Part shown: piece after piece, positions 44,122-53,399 of the stretch
Layout of the letters: every line of letters starts with the position of its first letter
Numbering within the stretch: position 1 is the first letter of the stretch
Source of the DNA: Hyunsoonleella flava
GTDB taxonomy: Bacteria; Bacteroidota; Bacteroidia; Flavobacteriales; Flavobacteriaceae
Assembly (NCBI RefSeq): GCF_004310325.1
Contig: NZ_SIRT01000001.1
Coordinates: forward strand, 496,001 to 560,000
Length of the DNA: 64,000 nt
Reading direction: 5' to 3'
The notes under the pieces: generated by a model
What the model saw: the letters and a program-made list of their open reading frames with translations, nothing else
Database searches by the model: none
What the model was told of the DNA's origin: nothing
Made by a program: the position numbers and the translations under genes

Positions 44122-46307
44122 ACCAAAATTATTTTATGTGGAATTACCAAAGTTACCAAAGTTCCCTGTTCATTATGTGCTTTTCTATCTACAATAGATA
44201 CACTGCCCTCCATTTTGAAATCCTTAGATAATATTTTTAATCGCTCGGAGGTTATTGCTGTTGATAGTGATTTTTTATGCCCATTAGTTGTGGTTTTTTG
44301 AGCTGTGTACCCAATACCATTGTCCGCTATGGTACAAATCAATTTTTTTTCTGAATATTTAAGGCGAATATCAATTCTTCTATCTTTTGGTTTGTCTTTA
44401 AAGGCGTGTTCTATAGCGTTTTCCACAAAAGGTTGAATTAACATAGGAGGCACTTCAAATTTAGGAACATCAATACTATCTTCTACCAAAAGTGTAGATT
44501 GGTATGCATCATTTTCTAAATTTTGAAGCGTTAAATAGTTTTGAATGGCTTTGAGTTCTTGCGAAAGCGAAACGGTTTTGTCTCTGGAATTTTCTAAAGT
44601 AATCCTAAGTAATTTTGAAAATTTAGATAAGTAATTTACCGATTTCCGTTGTTCTTTATTTAATATCATGCCCTGCAATACCGAAAGCGAATTAAATATA
44701 AAATGAGGTGTCATTTGAGAGCGCAATAGCTTCTGTTCCATGATGACATTTTGCGTTTTGGATTTGGCATTTTTTAACTTCTGATAAAAAACAAAAGCAC
44801 CTAATAGAATTGAAAGCAGCAATACAGCTATGATAGCCCATAAATAATTGCGTTGCGACTTTTCTAAATCTTGAGTTGTTGTAAGTACTGTTTTGGTGAG
44901 TTTTAATTCTCTAATATTAGCCGAATCTAGGGCTTGTTTGTACTTATAGTCGTATTCTAGTTGAGTTATTTTCTCTATATTTTCTTTGTTAAAAATGCTA
45001 TCATTTAATGTTTTAAATTTTTTATGGCTTTCAAATGCCTTTTTATAATTACCCGTTTTACTGTAAATCGTTGCAAGTAGATCTGACACCATTTTTTGCT
45101 GCACTAAAAGTTCTAGATCCTCTGCTATTTCCTTCCCTTTCTTAGTGTAGATTAAAGCCTTGGAATAGTCATTAAGTGCAACATAGGATCTTGCCAAACC
45201 TATGCTGGCATGACAGATATAAATAGAACTCTCAATAGTTTTGCTTAAATCTAAACAGGTATAGTAATGTTTTAAAGCTTTCTCTGGTTGATTCATTAAA
45301 AGATATAAATCACCTAATTGAAAATGACCAGCACTGAGTTCGGACTTGTCTTCAATTTCATTACTTATTCGTAAGGACTCTGTCATGTAGTCTAATGCCT
45401 TGGGAAATTCTTTTAAATCAGCATAAACTGTCCCTATCTTAATTAGGCCTGAAGCTATCTGGCGCTTATCTTTTAACTCTCTACAAAGCGGAAGTGCTTC
45501 CTCTAAATAATTAAGTGTTTTGTCATACTGTTTAAGTTCATAGTGCACAGCACTAATATTATAAGAAGCTTGCACAATCCCACGTTTATTCTGGTCTTTT
45601 CTATGTATGGTTAAACACTTATTAAAATATTCTAAAGCTTCTCTATACCGTCCTTGATTTAAGCAAATAGCACCAATATTATTTAGAGTACCTAAGCTTA
45701 ATTTTTCTTTACCTAGTTCTGCTCTTATACCGTAAGCTTCCTTAAAAAATCTAAGGGCTTCATCAAAATCTCCTTTTCTATAGCTTAGGATTCCTAAGTT
45801 ATTTAGCATATCAGCTTGTTCCAGTAAATTCCCTTTTTCAATATTGTCATCAAGCACCTTTTTGTAATAGTTCTTCGATTTTTCAATATCATTATCATAA
45901 TAGGCTATCTCACCTAATATTTTATAACAAGAAATTTTACAATCTTGATCATATATATTTTCGCATAACTTAAGCGCTTTTAGCGCTAAATTTTCAGCCT
46001 CACCTAAATTTGCTTTTTTTAGTTGATTATAACTCAGTCTTAATAGGCTTTTTGCCTCACCTTTTATGTAACCTATTTGTTTTGATAAATCATAGGCCTC
46101 TTGAGCCATTTTATCAGCACTATCGATATCAATTTTAGTATACCCATATGAAAGCGCATTTAATAAATGAACTCTAGTAGTATCTTTTTGTGGATTGTTT
46201 TTAAGCTCCAATTTAAGACTATCTACCTTGGCATTTTGAGTTAGGGCAATGTTGGAGATGCAAAAAAACAGAAGTAAAGAAATAACAAATGTTAGAGATA
46301 TTTTCAT
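44118..46307 (-). CDS. LytS-type sensor histidine kinase with TPR domain
   Basis: This 729-residue protein has a signal peptide (about 1-24), ten or so TPR repeats (about 35-440; for example AEAL-type ALRFFKEAYGIRAELG), a coil, a membrane span (about 483-505), the phospho-acceptor box LLRSQMTPHFIFNSL, and an HATPase domain (IQPFVENAIEHAF, CTIADNGIGY). All kinase boxes are intact, unlike in the two related sensors upstream in this window. It is transcribed with its response regulator and lies downstream of the LRR surface-protein gene. Confidence 0.92.
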   Translation of the reverse strand: MKISLTFVISLLLFFCISNIALTQNAKVDSLKLELKNNPQKDTTRVHLLNALSYGYTKIDIDSADKMAQEAYDLSKQIGYIKGEAKSLLRLSYNQLKKANLGEAENLALKALKLCENIYDQDCKISCYKILGEIAYYDNDIEKSKNYYKKVLDDNIEKGNLLEQADMLNNLGILSYRKGDFDEALRFFKEAYGIRAELGKEKLSLGTLNNIGAICLNQGRYREALEYFNKCLTIHRKDQNKRGIVQASYNISAVHYELKQYDKTLNYLEEALPLCRELKDKRQIASGLIKIGTVYADLKEFPKALDYMTESLRISNEIEDKSELSAGHFQLGDLYLLMNQPEKALKHYYTCLDLSKTIESSIYICHASIGLARSYVALNDYSKALIYTKKGKEIAEDLELLVQQKMVSDLLATIYSKTGNYKKAFESHKKFKTLNDSIFNKENIEKITQLEYDYKYKQALDSANIRELKLTKTVLTTTQDLEKSQRNYLWAIIAVLLLSILLGAFVFYQKLKNAKSKTQNVIMEQKLLRSQMTPHFIFNSLSVLQGMILNKEQRKSVNYLSKFSKLLRITLENSRDKTVSLSQELKAIQNYLTLQNLENDAYQSTLLVEDSIDVPKFEVPPMLIQPFVENAIEHAFKDKPKDRRIDIRLKYSEKKLICTIADNGIGYTAQKTTTNGHKKSLSTAITSERLKILSKDFKMEGSVSIVDRKAHNEQGTLVTLVIPHKIILV

Positions 46308-46353
46308 AAAGCACTAAGCGTAAAAACGCTAATTAACAATATATTTAATAAAT

Positions 46354-46386
46354 AACCGTAAGCTATTGGGCAAAATGCTTACGGTT
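46354..46386 (-). terminator. Terminator between the LRR gene and the sensor kinase gene
   Basis: AACCGTAAGC and GCTTACGGTT form a perfect 10-bp stem with a 13-base loop, 47 bp beyond the LRR gene stop. It separates the LRR gene from the kinase/regulator pair. Confidence 0.7.
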
Positions 46387-46432
46387 AGTAAAAAAACAGA
46401 TAATCCTAAAAAGTAAAGTAGTTCATACCCAC

Positions 46433-48400
46433 CTACTTTACAAACTTTTTTGCAATTCTGCCTTTATCAAATTTTAATTCTAAAATATAAATACCGTTTG
46501 AAAGCACTTCGGTAGAGATGGTACTTTTTTTGCCCTCAATAATTTTAGCGCCAGATATATTGTAAATAGCCAGCGTTTCTAATTTTATACTATTGGAATG
46601 TTTTACTTCAAGTTGATTTGAGGTTGAAATGATTTTGATATCGCTTTCTAATTCAAAACTAGAAGTGCTTAAAGAGGCATCTTGAGTAACGGGGCTAAAT
46701 CCTGTCCATAAGGCTCCAGGATTTGTTACATAATCCGCAAGAGTGCCTGCTGGAATGTGTAGGTGTATTGTACCACGATTTGAAGCAAAGGTATCCATAA
46801 AATCTCCTGTAGTAGTTATGGTTGGTGGTGTTGTGGCTAATGAGGTAACATCGGTAAAAGGGTTGTTGTTAAAAGCCCTATCTCCAATACTAGTTACACT
46901 GGCTGGAATAGTTACTGTTGTTAATTGATTTGAGCGAAAAGCAGCAGTTCCGATAGATGTGACACTATTTGGAATTGTAACACTCGTTATATTGTTTTGC
47001 AAGAAAGCACTTTCTGGTATGTCTGTTACTCCATTTGGAATATTTACAGAAGTTAAATCATTATTCATAAAAGCACTTTGACCAATAGTAGTTAAACTAC
47101 TAGGAAAACTAATACTTAATATATTATTATTTTCAAAGGTAAAATCTCCAATACTAGTTAAATTATTTGAAAGTACAACATTTGAGATATCATTAACTTG
47201 AAAAGCAGAATTCCCTAAACTTGTAATATTATCTGGAATTGTAACAGTAGTTATGTTATTTGATCCAAATGAGCCAATTTCAATGCTAGTCATACTGGTT
47301 GGGATGTTTACACTGGTTAAACCACAATTGTTAAAAGCAAAACCACCAATACTTGTAATAGCATTATGCAAAGGTGCACTCGTTAAGTTGGGATTGTTGG
47401 AAAAAGCACCAGGCAAAATAGATATTACACTCGTGGGAATTGTAACACTGGTTAGGTTTTTTTGAGAAAAGAATCCAACTTCTGTAACATCATATGTCAC
47501 ACAACCTCTAGTTACTGTTGCGGGTATAACAACATCAGATCCTCCTGCAGTATTGTATCCTGAGGTTCTTACGGTATTACTTGATATAGGGCTATAAGTT
47601 ATATTATCTACTATAAAAGAACCTGTAAGTCCTTCAGCTACACTATTAAAGCCTGTCCAAGTTGCATTTGCATATGCACTCGCTGTATTTGATGGTATGG
47701 TTAAGTTTATATTAGATCTAGACCCAAAAAAAGTATCAGAACTTGTATTAGGGCCAGTTGGTGTATCTATTGTTGGTGGTGTTGAATTCTGTGAAATTAC
47801 ACAGGTTAAAGGGTTTCCAAAAAATGCCCTAGTACCTAAACTATTAACATTGCTAGGTATAGTAACACTAGTTAATTGATTATTAGAAAATGCATTAGAT
47901 CCTATTGAAGTAACAGAACTTGGTATAATAATACTAGTTATTGCACAACTAACAAAAGAAAATTGAGCGATGTCAGTTAAATTGGCACTAAGTGTTACAC
48001 TTGACAACTGTGGATTCTCTCCAAAGGTTAAACCTCCTAGCTGTGTAACACTGTCTGGGATAACTACACTAGTCAATAAATTACTTTGAAATGAGCGATA
48101 GCCAATAAAGGTAACACTATTAGGAATGGTTACACTGGTTATTTGTGCGCCAGTTGCGGTATTACCAAGAAAAGCTTGGTCACCAATCACAGTTACGGTA
48201 TAAGTTATTGAATTATTACTTATTGTAGCTGGAATAGTAACATCCTGACTACCATTTGTAAAGTCATAACCTGTAACCTGAACAGTATAAGGTGGTGTAC
48301 TACTTATAACTTGATACGTAATAAAGTTATCAGTAAATGTTTGCGAAAACAGTATTTCACAAATTAATAAAGTGGTTAAAAAGAGTAGATTTTTTTTCAT
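46433..48400 (-). CDS. BspA-type leucine-rich-repeat secreted protein with T9SS sorting domain
   Basis: The start at 48400 gives a good signal peptide (ICEILFSQ); an earlier ATG at 48439 only adds a poor leader. The 655-residue product has two LRR_5 arrays (about 65-190 and 285-500) with repeats such as LTSVTIPNSVTSIGTAAF. Each array is followed by a TWTGFxxV segment of the kind found in BspA-type proteins. It ends in a T9SS type A domain (LAIYNISGAKIIEG, ending KKFVK). Such proteins are surface adhesins or ligand binders. It lies upstream of the kinase/LytTR pair, separated by a terminator. Confidence 0.85.
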   Translation of the reverse strand: MKKNLLFLTTLLICEILFSQTFTDNFITYQVISSTPPYTVQVTGYDFTNGSQDVTIPATISNNSITYTVTVIGDQAFLGNTATGAQITSVTIPNSVTFIGYRSFQSNLLTSVVIPDSVTQLGGLTFGENPQLSSVTLSANLTDIAQFSFVSCAITSIIIPSSVTSIGSNAFSNNQLTSVTIPSNVNSLGTRAFFGNPLTCVISQNSTPPTIDTPTGPNTSSDTFFGSRSNINLTIPSNTASAYANATWTGFNSVAEGLTGSFIVDNITYSPISSNTVRTSGYNTAGGSDVVIPATVTRGCVTYDVTEVGFFSQKNLTSVTIPTSVISILPGAFSNNPNLTSAPLHNAITSIGGFAFNNCGLTSVNIPTSMTSIEIGSFGSNNITTVTIPDNITSLGNSAFQVNDISNVVLSNNLTSIGDFTFENNNILSISFPSSLTTIGQSAFMNNDLTSVNIPNGVTDIPESAFLQNNITSVTIPNSVTSIGTAAFRSNQLTTVTIPASVTSIGDRAFNNNPFTDVTSLATTPPTITTTGDFMDTFASNRGTIHLHIPAGTLADYVTNPGALWTGFSPVTQDASLSTSSFELESDIKIISTSNQLEVKHSNSIKLETLAIYNISGAKIIEGKKSTISTEVLSNGIYILELKFDKGRIAKKFVK

Positions 48401-48673
48401 TTTTGATACATTTTGGGTTAATAAAACGCCAAAATACATTCATAACACCTTCCAGAGTATAGGCAATCTTTTTTTTAAGTGTTATAAGAAAAAAGCGTAG
48501 GAGTTTATTTAATATTTGCTGCTACAGGATTTTAATTCAGAAAGAATATCAATAGAATTGAAAAAATATTATTGTTAAATTTTGCAGATTTACTTTTGTA
48601 GAAACTGTTTTTCGGAATGCTTTTAGAAACCATAGTAGAAGCCAAACTTTAAAATTTATTTAAGTGATTATGG

Positions 48674-50140
48674 TTACTCCAAACTAATGAGCTCTTTATA
48701 ATGACTATATCGGTCAAAAATTTGCCGTACATAGTTCGCTGGCTCAGAACCACGAACATAGCCATACTTTATAAATGATTTTCTGTAGTTTCTAGGCACG
48801 CTTAAACCTTTAATCGCTTTTGACACATGGTTTGTCCAAATTTGAGGATTTAAGCCATCATGTTCGGCTAAGCGTTGGGCATCTAGAATATGACCATAAC
48901 CACAATTATAAGCTGCTAATGTGAATTTAATCCTGTTTATGCTATCGGATATTGTGTTGAACCGTTCATACATTTGTTTTAAATAGAGTGTCCCACCCCG
49001 TAGGCTTTCATCGGGGTTTGAAATGTCTTTAATTCCTAACTCTTTTGCTGTAGCAGGCATTACTTGCATAAGCCCGTGTGCTCCTGCCCAAGAGTTTGCT
49101 TTCGGGTCAAACTTAGATTCTTGATATACTTGTGATGCTAATAACCTCCAATCCCAATTAAGCGTTTTAGCATGCGCTTTAATTAAATCGTCATATTTAC
49201 TGATCTGATTATTTTTTAGACTGTAATAGTCACTATCAGTTCGTCGCTTAAACGAGCGCTTATTCTTAAAATATTTGTTGTAAATAACTCTAAATATAGT
49301 GGTTTTACGATGTTTTAGTATCCATGCATTAACCGCCTTTCTCAAGTGCTTGGACTTTTTTCGAGTTACCCATGCAATTCTCTGTGAGAATGAAATAGGG
49401 ACACTTATGTCGAGAACAGGAAGATTTGAAGCATTAATTTTGGCTAGATTTTCGTCTGCAATAGTATATTTTATTTCGCCGTTGGCCACCATTTCCATGA
49501 TTTCTCCAGTACTTAAAGCACTATCTAAAGTATCAATTACTATTTGCCCGCCTACCTCATTGGATAAACTTTTTAAGCGCTCGGAATATGCAGAGTTTTT
49601 ACGAATAGATACTGTGTCTCCTATAAGTTCTATAGGGCTATGGATAATTGCTTTTTCTAGTTGTTTCCAAGACAAACTTCTAAAATTGTCTGGTTTTTTT
49701 TGTACCAAAACTTGTTTAGTAAGGTATAAGTATTCAGTAAAATCTACTTCCCACTTTCGTTGGTTCGTTACCGTCATACCATGTGCAATTAAATCTACAT
49801 CACCCCTATTAAGTACTTCAAACTGAGAGTCTAAATCATTAGAGACTACAATTTCTAATTTAAGATTAAGATCTTTCGCTAAACGTTGCAATAGCTCATA
49901 TTCAAATCCCATTGCTTGACCTTTATACAAAAAATAACTAGTGCTACTGTAAACTACTAGCGCTCTTAAAACACCTTCTTTTTTTATTTTATCTAAATCT
50001 TTATCTACTGAATTCGCAACAATGGGGTTGTAATTCTCTTCATAATAGGTGCCGTCGGATGATTTGTTTTGGTTTTTACATGCTGTAGTAGCATGCATTA
50101 TAAGAAGTATTAGAAATAGATGTTTAATTGGTTTCATCAC
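48674..50140 (-). CDS. mltF: MltF-like membrane-bound lytic murein transglycosylase
   Basis: This 488-residue protein has a lipoprotein leader (HATTACKNQ), a family-3 solute-binding domain (about 50-290; GFEYELLQRLAKDL, DLIAHGMTVT) and a lytic transglycosylase SLT domain (about 325-455) with catalytic Glu in SQVYQESKFDP, followed by GLMQVMPATA and AAYNCG. The fusion is characteristic of MltF, which cleaves peptidoglycan glycan strands non-hydrolytically and is regulated by its binding domain. It is divergent from the M23 gene at 50281; they share a 140-bp promoter region. Confidence 0.9.
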   Translation of the reverse strand: MMKPIKHLFLILLIMHATTACKNQNKSSDGTYYEENYNPIVANSVDKDLDKIKKEGVLRALVVYSSTSYFLYKGQAMGFEYELLQRLAKDLNLKLEIVVSNDLDSQFEVLNRGDVDLIAHGMTVTNQRKWEVDFTEYLYLTKQVLVQKKPDNFRSLSWKQLEKAIIHSPIELIGDTVSIRKNSAYSERLKSLSNEVGGQIVIDTLDSALSTGEIMEMVANGEIKYTIADENLAKINASNLPVLDISVPISFSQRIAWVTRKKSKHLRKAVNAWILKHRKTTIFRVIYNKYFKNKRSFKRRTDSDYYSLKNNQISKYDDLIKAHAKTLNWDWRLLASQVYQESKFDPKANSWAGAHGLMQVMPATAKELGIKDISNPDESLRGGTLYLKQMYERFNTISDSINRIKFTLAAYNCGYGHILDAQRLAEHDGLNPQIWTNHVSKAIKGLSVPRNYRKSFIKYGYVRGSEPANYVRQIFDRYSHYKELISLE

Positions 50141-50280
50141 TTGCTATCAAATATAATGATATTTGAATTGAGTAACTCAAGTACTCGCTTTTGTCATTTT
50201 GGATATACCAATTAATTCATTTTATCGTTGTTTTTAGTATCTTTGTCGTCGTTTTACTTAAATATACGGCTTTAACCCTC

Positions 50281-51183
50281 ATGCGAGTAGTATTTTGTTT
50301 TGTATTCTTTTTGATTGGCGTGCAACTAAACGCTCAAAAATACGACTTCCTTCAACCCATTGAAATTGATATTGTAGAAGTACCAGAACCTACTAAAGTT
50401 GATTCAATCCATATAGAACAAAAGGACATCAAAGGGGAATATTGGATAAGCACTGTTTACAATCCCTACAAATATGCTGAGGATTTAAAATTCCCTTTGC
50501 AATTAACTTTTGAAGATTCCACGTATGCATCTCCTATCGGGATAAAAAAAGTAATCACCTCACGTTACGGACGGCGACGGGGAAGAGCACATAAAGGTAT
50601 TGATATCGATTTAATTACGGGTGATAGTATTTATTCTATGTTTGACGGTGTTGTGCGTATGGCAAGATATACGAGGGGGCACGGAAGAACTGTAGTAGTA
50701 AGGCATTATAACGGATTGGAAACTGTTTATGCGCATTTATCTAAATATGGCGTAAAAGAGAATGATACCGTTGCGAAAGGTGCTTATTTGGGTAAAGGCG
50801 GTATTTCTGGCAACGCAAGAGGAAGTCATTTACATTTGGTGGTCAATTATAAGGGTGTATCCATCAATCCTGAATACATCTTTAAGTTTGACGAAAACAA
50901 TGCCATAAGAGCAAAGGAAATTTGGTTGACCAAAAAATGGACGCAGCCCCTCGCCCACAGTTCTAAACGTCAGAGTAAAATAAAACCTTTACTTTCAGAA
51001 GAAGATGCAATTGCAAGTTTAAAGAAACTACGTTCAATTTACATTGTAAAACCTGGAGATACCCTATCTAGAATCTCTAAACGAAATGACGTTACCATTA
51101 CCTCTTTATGTAAGGTGAATACAATTAAAAGAAATTCGGTGTTAAGAATTGGGCAGCAGTTAGTTATCGAAAAATACCCTTAA
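50281..51183 (+). CDS. M23-family murein endopeptidase with LysM domain
   Basis: The start at 50281 gives a signal peptide (MRVVFCFVFFLIGVQLNAQ); a longer frame from 50191 is rejected. The 300-residue product has an M23/LytM domain (about 95-215) with the zinc ligands in HKGIDIDL and HLHLVV and a further His in YAHLSKYG, then a C-terminal LysM (about 253-299; YIVKPGDTLSRISKRN). It cuts peptidoglycan cross-links in the periplasm. The three-base overlap of its end with the convergent regulator gene shows tight packing. Confidence 0.9.
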   Translation: MRVVFCFVFFLIGVQLNAQKYDFLQPIEIDIVEVPEPTKVDSIHIEQKDIKGEYWISTVYNPYKYAEDLKFPLQLTFEDSTYASPIGIKKVITSRYGRRRGRAHKGIDIDLITGDSIYSMFDGVVRMARYTRGHGRTVVVRHYNGLETVYAHLSKYGVKENDTVAKGAYLGKGGISGNARGSHLHLVVNYKGVSINPEYIFKFDENNAIRAKEIWLTKKWTQPLAHSSKRQSKIKPLLSEEDAIASLKKLRSIYIVKPGDTLSRISKRNDVTITSLCKVNTIKRNSVLRIGQQLVIEKYP

Positions 51184-52013
51184 GTAATTTCTAGCTTATA
51201 GCCCACGCCGTGAACATTAGTAAGTTTAATAGTTTCATCTGTCTGTAACTTTTTGCGCAGTTTTGAAATATAGGTGTCCAAACTGCGCCCAACAACTACA
51301 CCATTATCTTCCCAAACACGTTTTGTCAGCTCCTCACGTTTGATGATTTCATTGGGACGCGCCACAAATATGGCAAGTAACTCGCACTCTTTTTTAGATA
51401 AGGTAATTTCTTCAGCCTCTTTTACTAGTTTATTCTGCTCTGGATAAAACTTAAAATGGCCAATAGTATTAAAACCACCTGATATAGACTTTACTTCAGA
51501 TTTTGGATTCTTCCTAAAAAGAAAAAAGGCAACTGCCACTAAAATTAGTGGAGCAAAAACATAAAACAACTTACTAACTTTAATCACTGGTTCAGTAAAC
51601 TGAATCTGAATGGTATAACATGCCTTTTGTAATTCCCTGCCACTACAAGGCACAAGACTTTGTTCCATGTCAAATTTTATTTCATAGCTGTAAGCTACTT
51701 CATTCCGATGACATTCCAGTACCTCGGTAATATAATGTTCAGATATATTTGCCTTTTTAAAACTAGTTTTAACTGTGCTAACTAAGCTATCAGGATTGAT
51801 TACCAATGCTTTTTCAAAAGACAACTGATAGGTATTATCTGTTAAAGCAATAACAGGTTTTACTACAGATACGGAATCTTTACTCATCAGTAATAACTTA
51901 TCTCCAATATCGCGTAGTGCTATTTTAATGCGCTTGTCTGAATGTTTAATGCTATCATTTGTGCAGGAAAAACAGAAGCACACAAAAGCAATAGCTGTAG
52001 CAATCTGTTTCAT
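51180..52013 (-). CDS. Membrane-anchored winged-helix regulator (ToxR/CadC-like layout, domain order reversed)
   Basis: An N-terminal leader with possible lipobox (MKQIATAIAFVCFCFSC) starts at 52013; starts at 52034 or 52085 are alternatives. A periplasmic region with six Cys follows (to about 165), then a membrane span (about 175-192; LFYVFAPLILVAVAFFLF) and a C-terminal cytosolic OmpR-type winged helix (about 200-275; LSKKECELLAIFVARPNEII, SLDTYISKLRKKL, VHGVGYKL). It would sense an envelope signal and regulate directly from the membrane. The divergent lipoprotein gene at 52162 is the likely target. Confidence 0.8.
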   Translation of the reverse strand: MKQIATAIAFVCFCFSCTNDSIKHSDKRIKIALRDIGDKLLLMSKDSVSVVKPVIALTDNTYQLSFEKALVINPDSLVSTVKTSFKKANISEHYITEVLECHRNEVAYSYEIKFDMEQSLVPCSGRELQKACYTIQIQFTEPVIKVSKLFYVFAPLILVAVAFFLFRKNPKSEVKSISGGFNTIGHFKFYPEQNKLVKEAEEITLSKKECELLAIFVARPNEIIKREELTKRVWEDNGVVVGRSLDTYISKLRKKLQTDETIKLTNVHGVGYKLEIT

Positions 52014-52078
52014 AAAAAATGTGCTTTTAATCATAATCTGATGTAAATAACATACAATTTCTTCAATTTTTACAATGG

Positions 52079-52109
52079 TTGACACTTCTTTTACATTTTT
52101 TTGACACTT
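52079..52109. promoter_or_regulatory. Two TTGACACTT direct repeats, 22 bp apart, between divergent genes
   Basis: TTGACACTT occurs at 52079 and 52101, between the winged-helix regulator and the divergent lipoprotein gene. OmpR-type winged helices bind direct repeats, so this is a candidate operator for the neighbouring regulator. Confidence 0.5.
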
Positions 52110-52161
52110 TTAGGCACAAGTCCTTATAGTTTTACACATGTAATTTTTAAATCATCAAAAA

Positions 52162-52731
52162 ATGAAAAGAACAGCATTATGTCTTCTGGCGGTATTACTA
52201 TGGAATTGCCAGTCTAAAAAGAAAGAAATAGTACAAAACATCAAGCACTCGGAGAACCAAACACAATATGCCCCAATGTATTTGTTAGCTTTTGAAGCCT
52301 TCTCGCCAACATCAAACCCATACAAAACTAGTTTACGCCTACAACCTAGTTGGGATAATAGGTATAACCTTATTGTAGATATGGAACTCATACAGGGCGC
52401 CTATTTTATATCCCCAAATTCTACGAGGGATTTTAAGGGTAAATTTACCATAGAACTTGAAACATCACCAGATATTAAACTTATTGATGGTCTTATCGAA
52501 TACCCTTTAACGAAAGAAGAAAACGATCCTCACCCATTTGTAAACGGAAAAGTAAATTGGGTACGCGAAAATACAACCTACACACAGAAAATAAAGTTAA
52601 TGACAGATGAAGATTTCACTGTAAGAGGTCTAATACGATTTACGATAGAACCACGCTGCACTTTAGAAAAAATACCAATAGTCATCTTTATGGATAAAGG
52701 TGAGTTAAAATTTGAGATTGATAATTGTTAG
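52162..52731 (+). CDS. Lipoprotein, possibly with a DsbD-N-like beta domain
   Basis: This 189-residue protein has a lipoprotein leader (LLWNCQSKK). The mature part has the order expected of a DsbD N-terminal-like immunoglobulin fold (GAYFISPNS, GLIEYPLTKEEN, then a late CTLEKIPIVI), but the paired redox cysteines are not present: only two Cys remain, far apart. The function is not recognised. It is divergent from the membrane-anchored regulator. Confidence 0.55.
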   Translation: MKRTALCLLAVLLWNCQSKKKEIVQNIKHSENQTQYAPMYLLAFEAFSPTSNPYKTSLRLQPSWDNRYNLIVDMELIQGAYFISPNSTRDFKGKFTIELETSPDIKLIDGLIEYPLTKEENDPHPFVNGKVNWVRENTTYTQKIKLMTDEDFTVRGLIRFTIEPRCTLEKIPIVIFMDKGELKFEIDNC

Positions 52732-52799
52732 AAAATTTGATGACATTTTAAAAGGTTTTCGATGGATATATAAATATGTATAACCAAATATTGAAAACC

Positions 52800-53312
52800 A
52801 TGAAAAAACTCATTTACAACGTATTCCTTTTAACTATTTTTATATCGTTCTCTGCGTGTTCTAATAGCGATGATGGAGAAGAAGAAATAATGGACGAACA
52901 ACTAAATACCATTTTTTCAACACTAACCATTGACGGCGCTGGCTTTACCAATCTTAAAGTCGATTTGAATCGTGCAGATGTAATTACCCTTGAAGATAGA
53001 GTGCGTTTAGATGTTAGAAATGATGAAGGCTATAGAATTACATTTACATTACCATTGCCTATTGAACAGAAACAATACACCATGACTGTTTACAATAACA
53101 CGAAAGACCATATTTCAAGTATGAGTATTCCAGATAGTGGTATATTTTTATCAAAAGCTGGTGGAACATTAGATGTTGAACAAATTATTGAAAATGGTGA
53201 TTGTGTAACTTACAGAGGCAAATTAAATGTTGAATACGATAGGCAGGATAATAGCCCTGGTGATATTACTGTAACAGGGGATTTTGAAATTTTGTCCGGA
53301 ACTTGCAATTAG
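52800..53312 (+). CDS. Small lipoprotein of unknown function
   Basis: The start at 52800 gives a lipoprotein leader (ISFSACSNSDDG) and a 170-residue product; an upstream in-frame ATG at 52776 lacks leader character. The mature domain is beta-rich with two late Cys (GDCVTYRG and LSGTCN). It is of a kind often found singly in flavobacteria. It is followed by a strong terminator. Confidence 0.65.
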   Translation: MKKLIYNVFLLTIFISFSACSNSDDGEEEIMDEQLNTIFSTLTIDGAGFTNLKVDLNRADVITLEDRVRLDVRNDEGYRITFTLPLPIEQKQYTMTVYNNTKDHISSMSIPDSGIFLSKAGGTLDVEQIIENGDCVTYRGKLNVEYDRQDNSPGDITVTGDFEILSGTCN

Positions 53313-53345
53313 TAGGTGTACTAAATCAAAATAGAAAACAGAAAA

Positions 53346-53382
53346 AATCCCCGAGGCATCGTTTCCAATGTTCGGGGATTTC
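53346..53382. terminator. Bidirectional terminator between convergent genes
   Basis: AAATCCCCGA pairs with TCGGGGATTT (10 bp) between the lipoprotein stop at 53312 and the convergent stop at 53400. A- and T-rich flanks allow action in both directions. Confidence 0.8.
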
Positions 53383-53399
53383 AGTTTACATAATAAACA

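Noticed and set aside
49299-49826. 175-codon open frame antisense to the MltF gene
   Set aside because: It is a shadow of a strongly supported gene with intact domains; no leader or motif is present.
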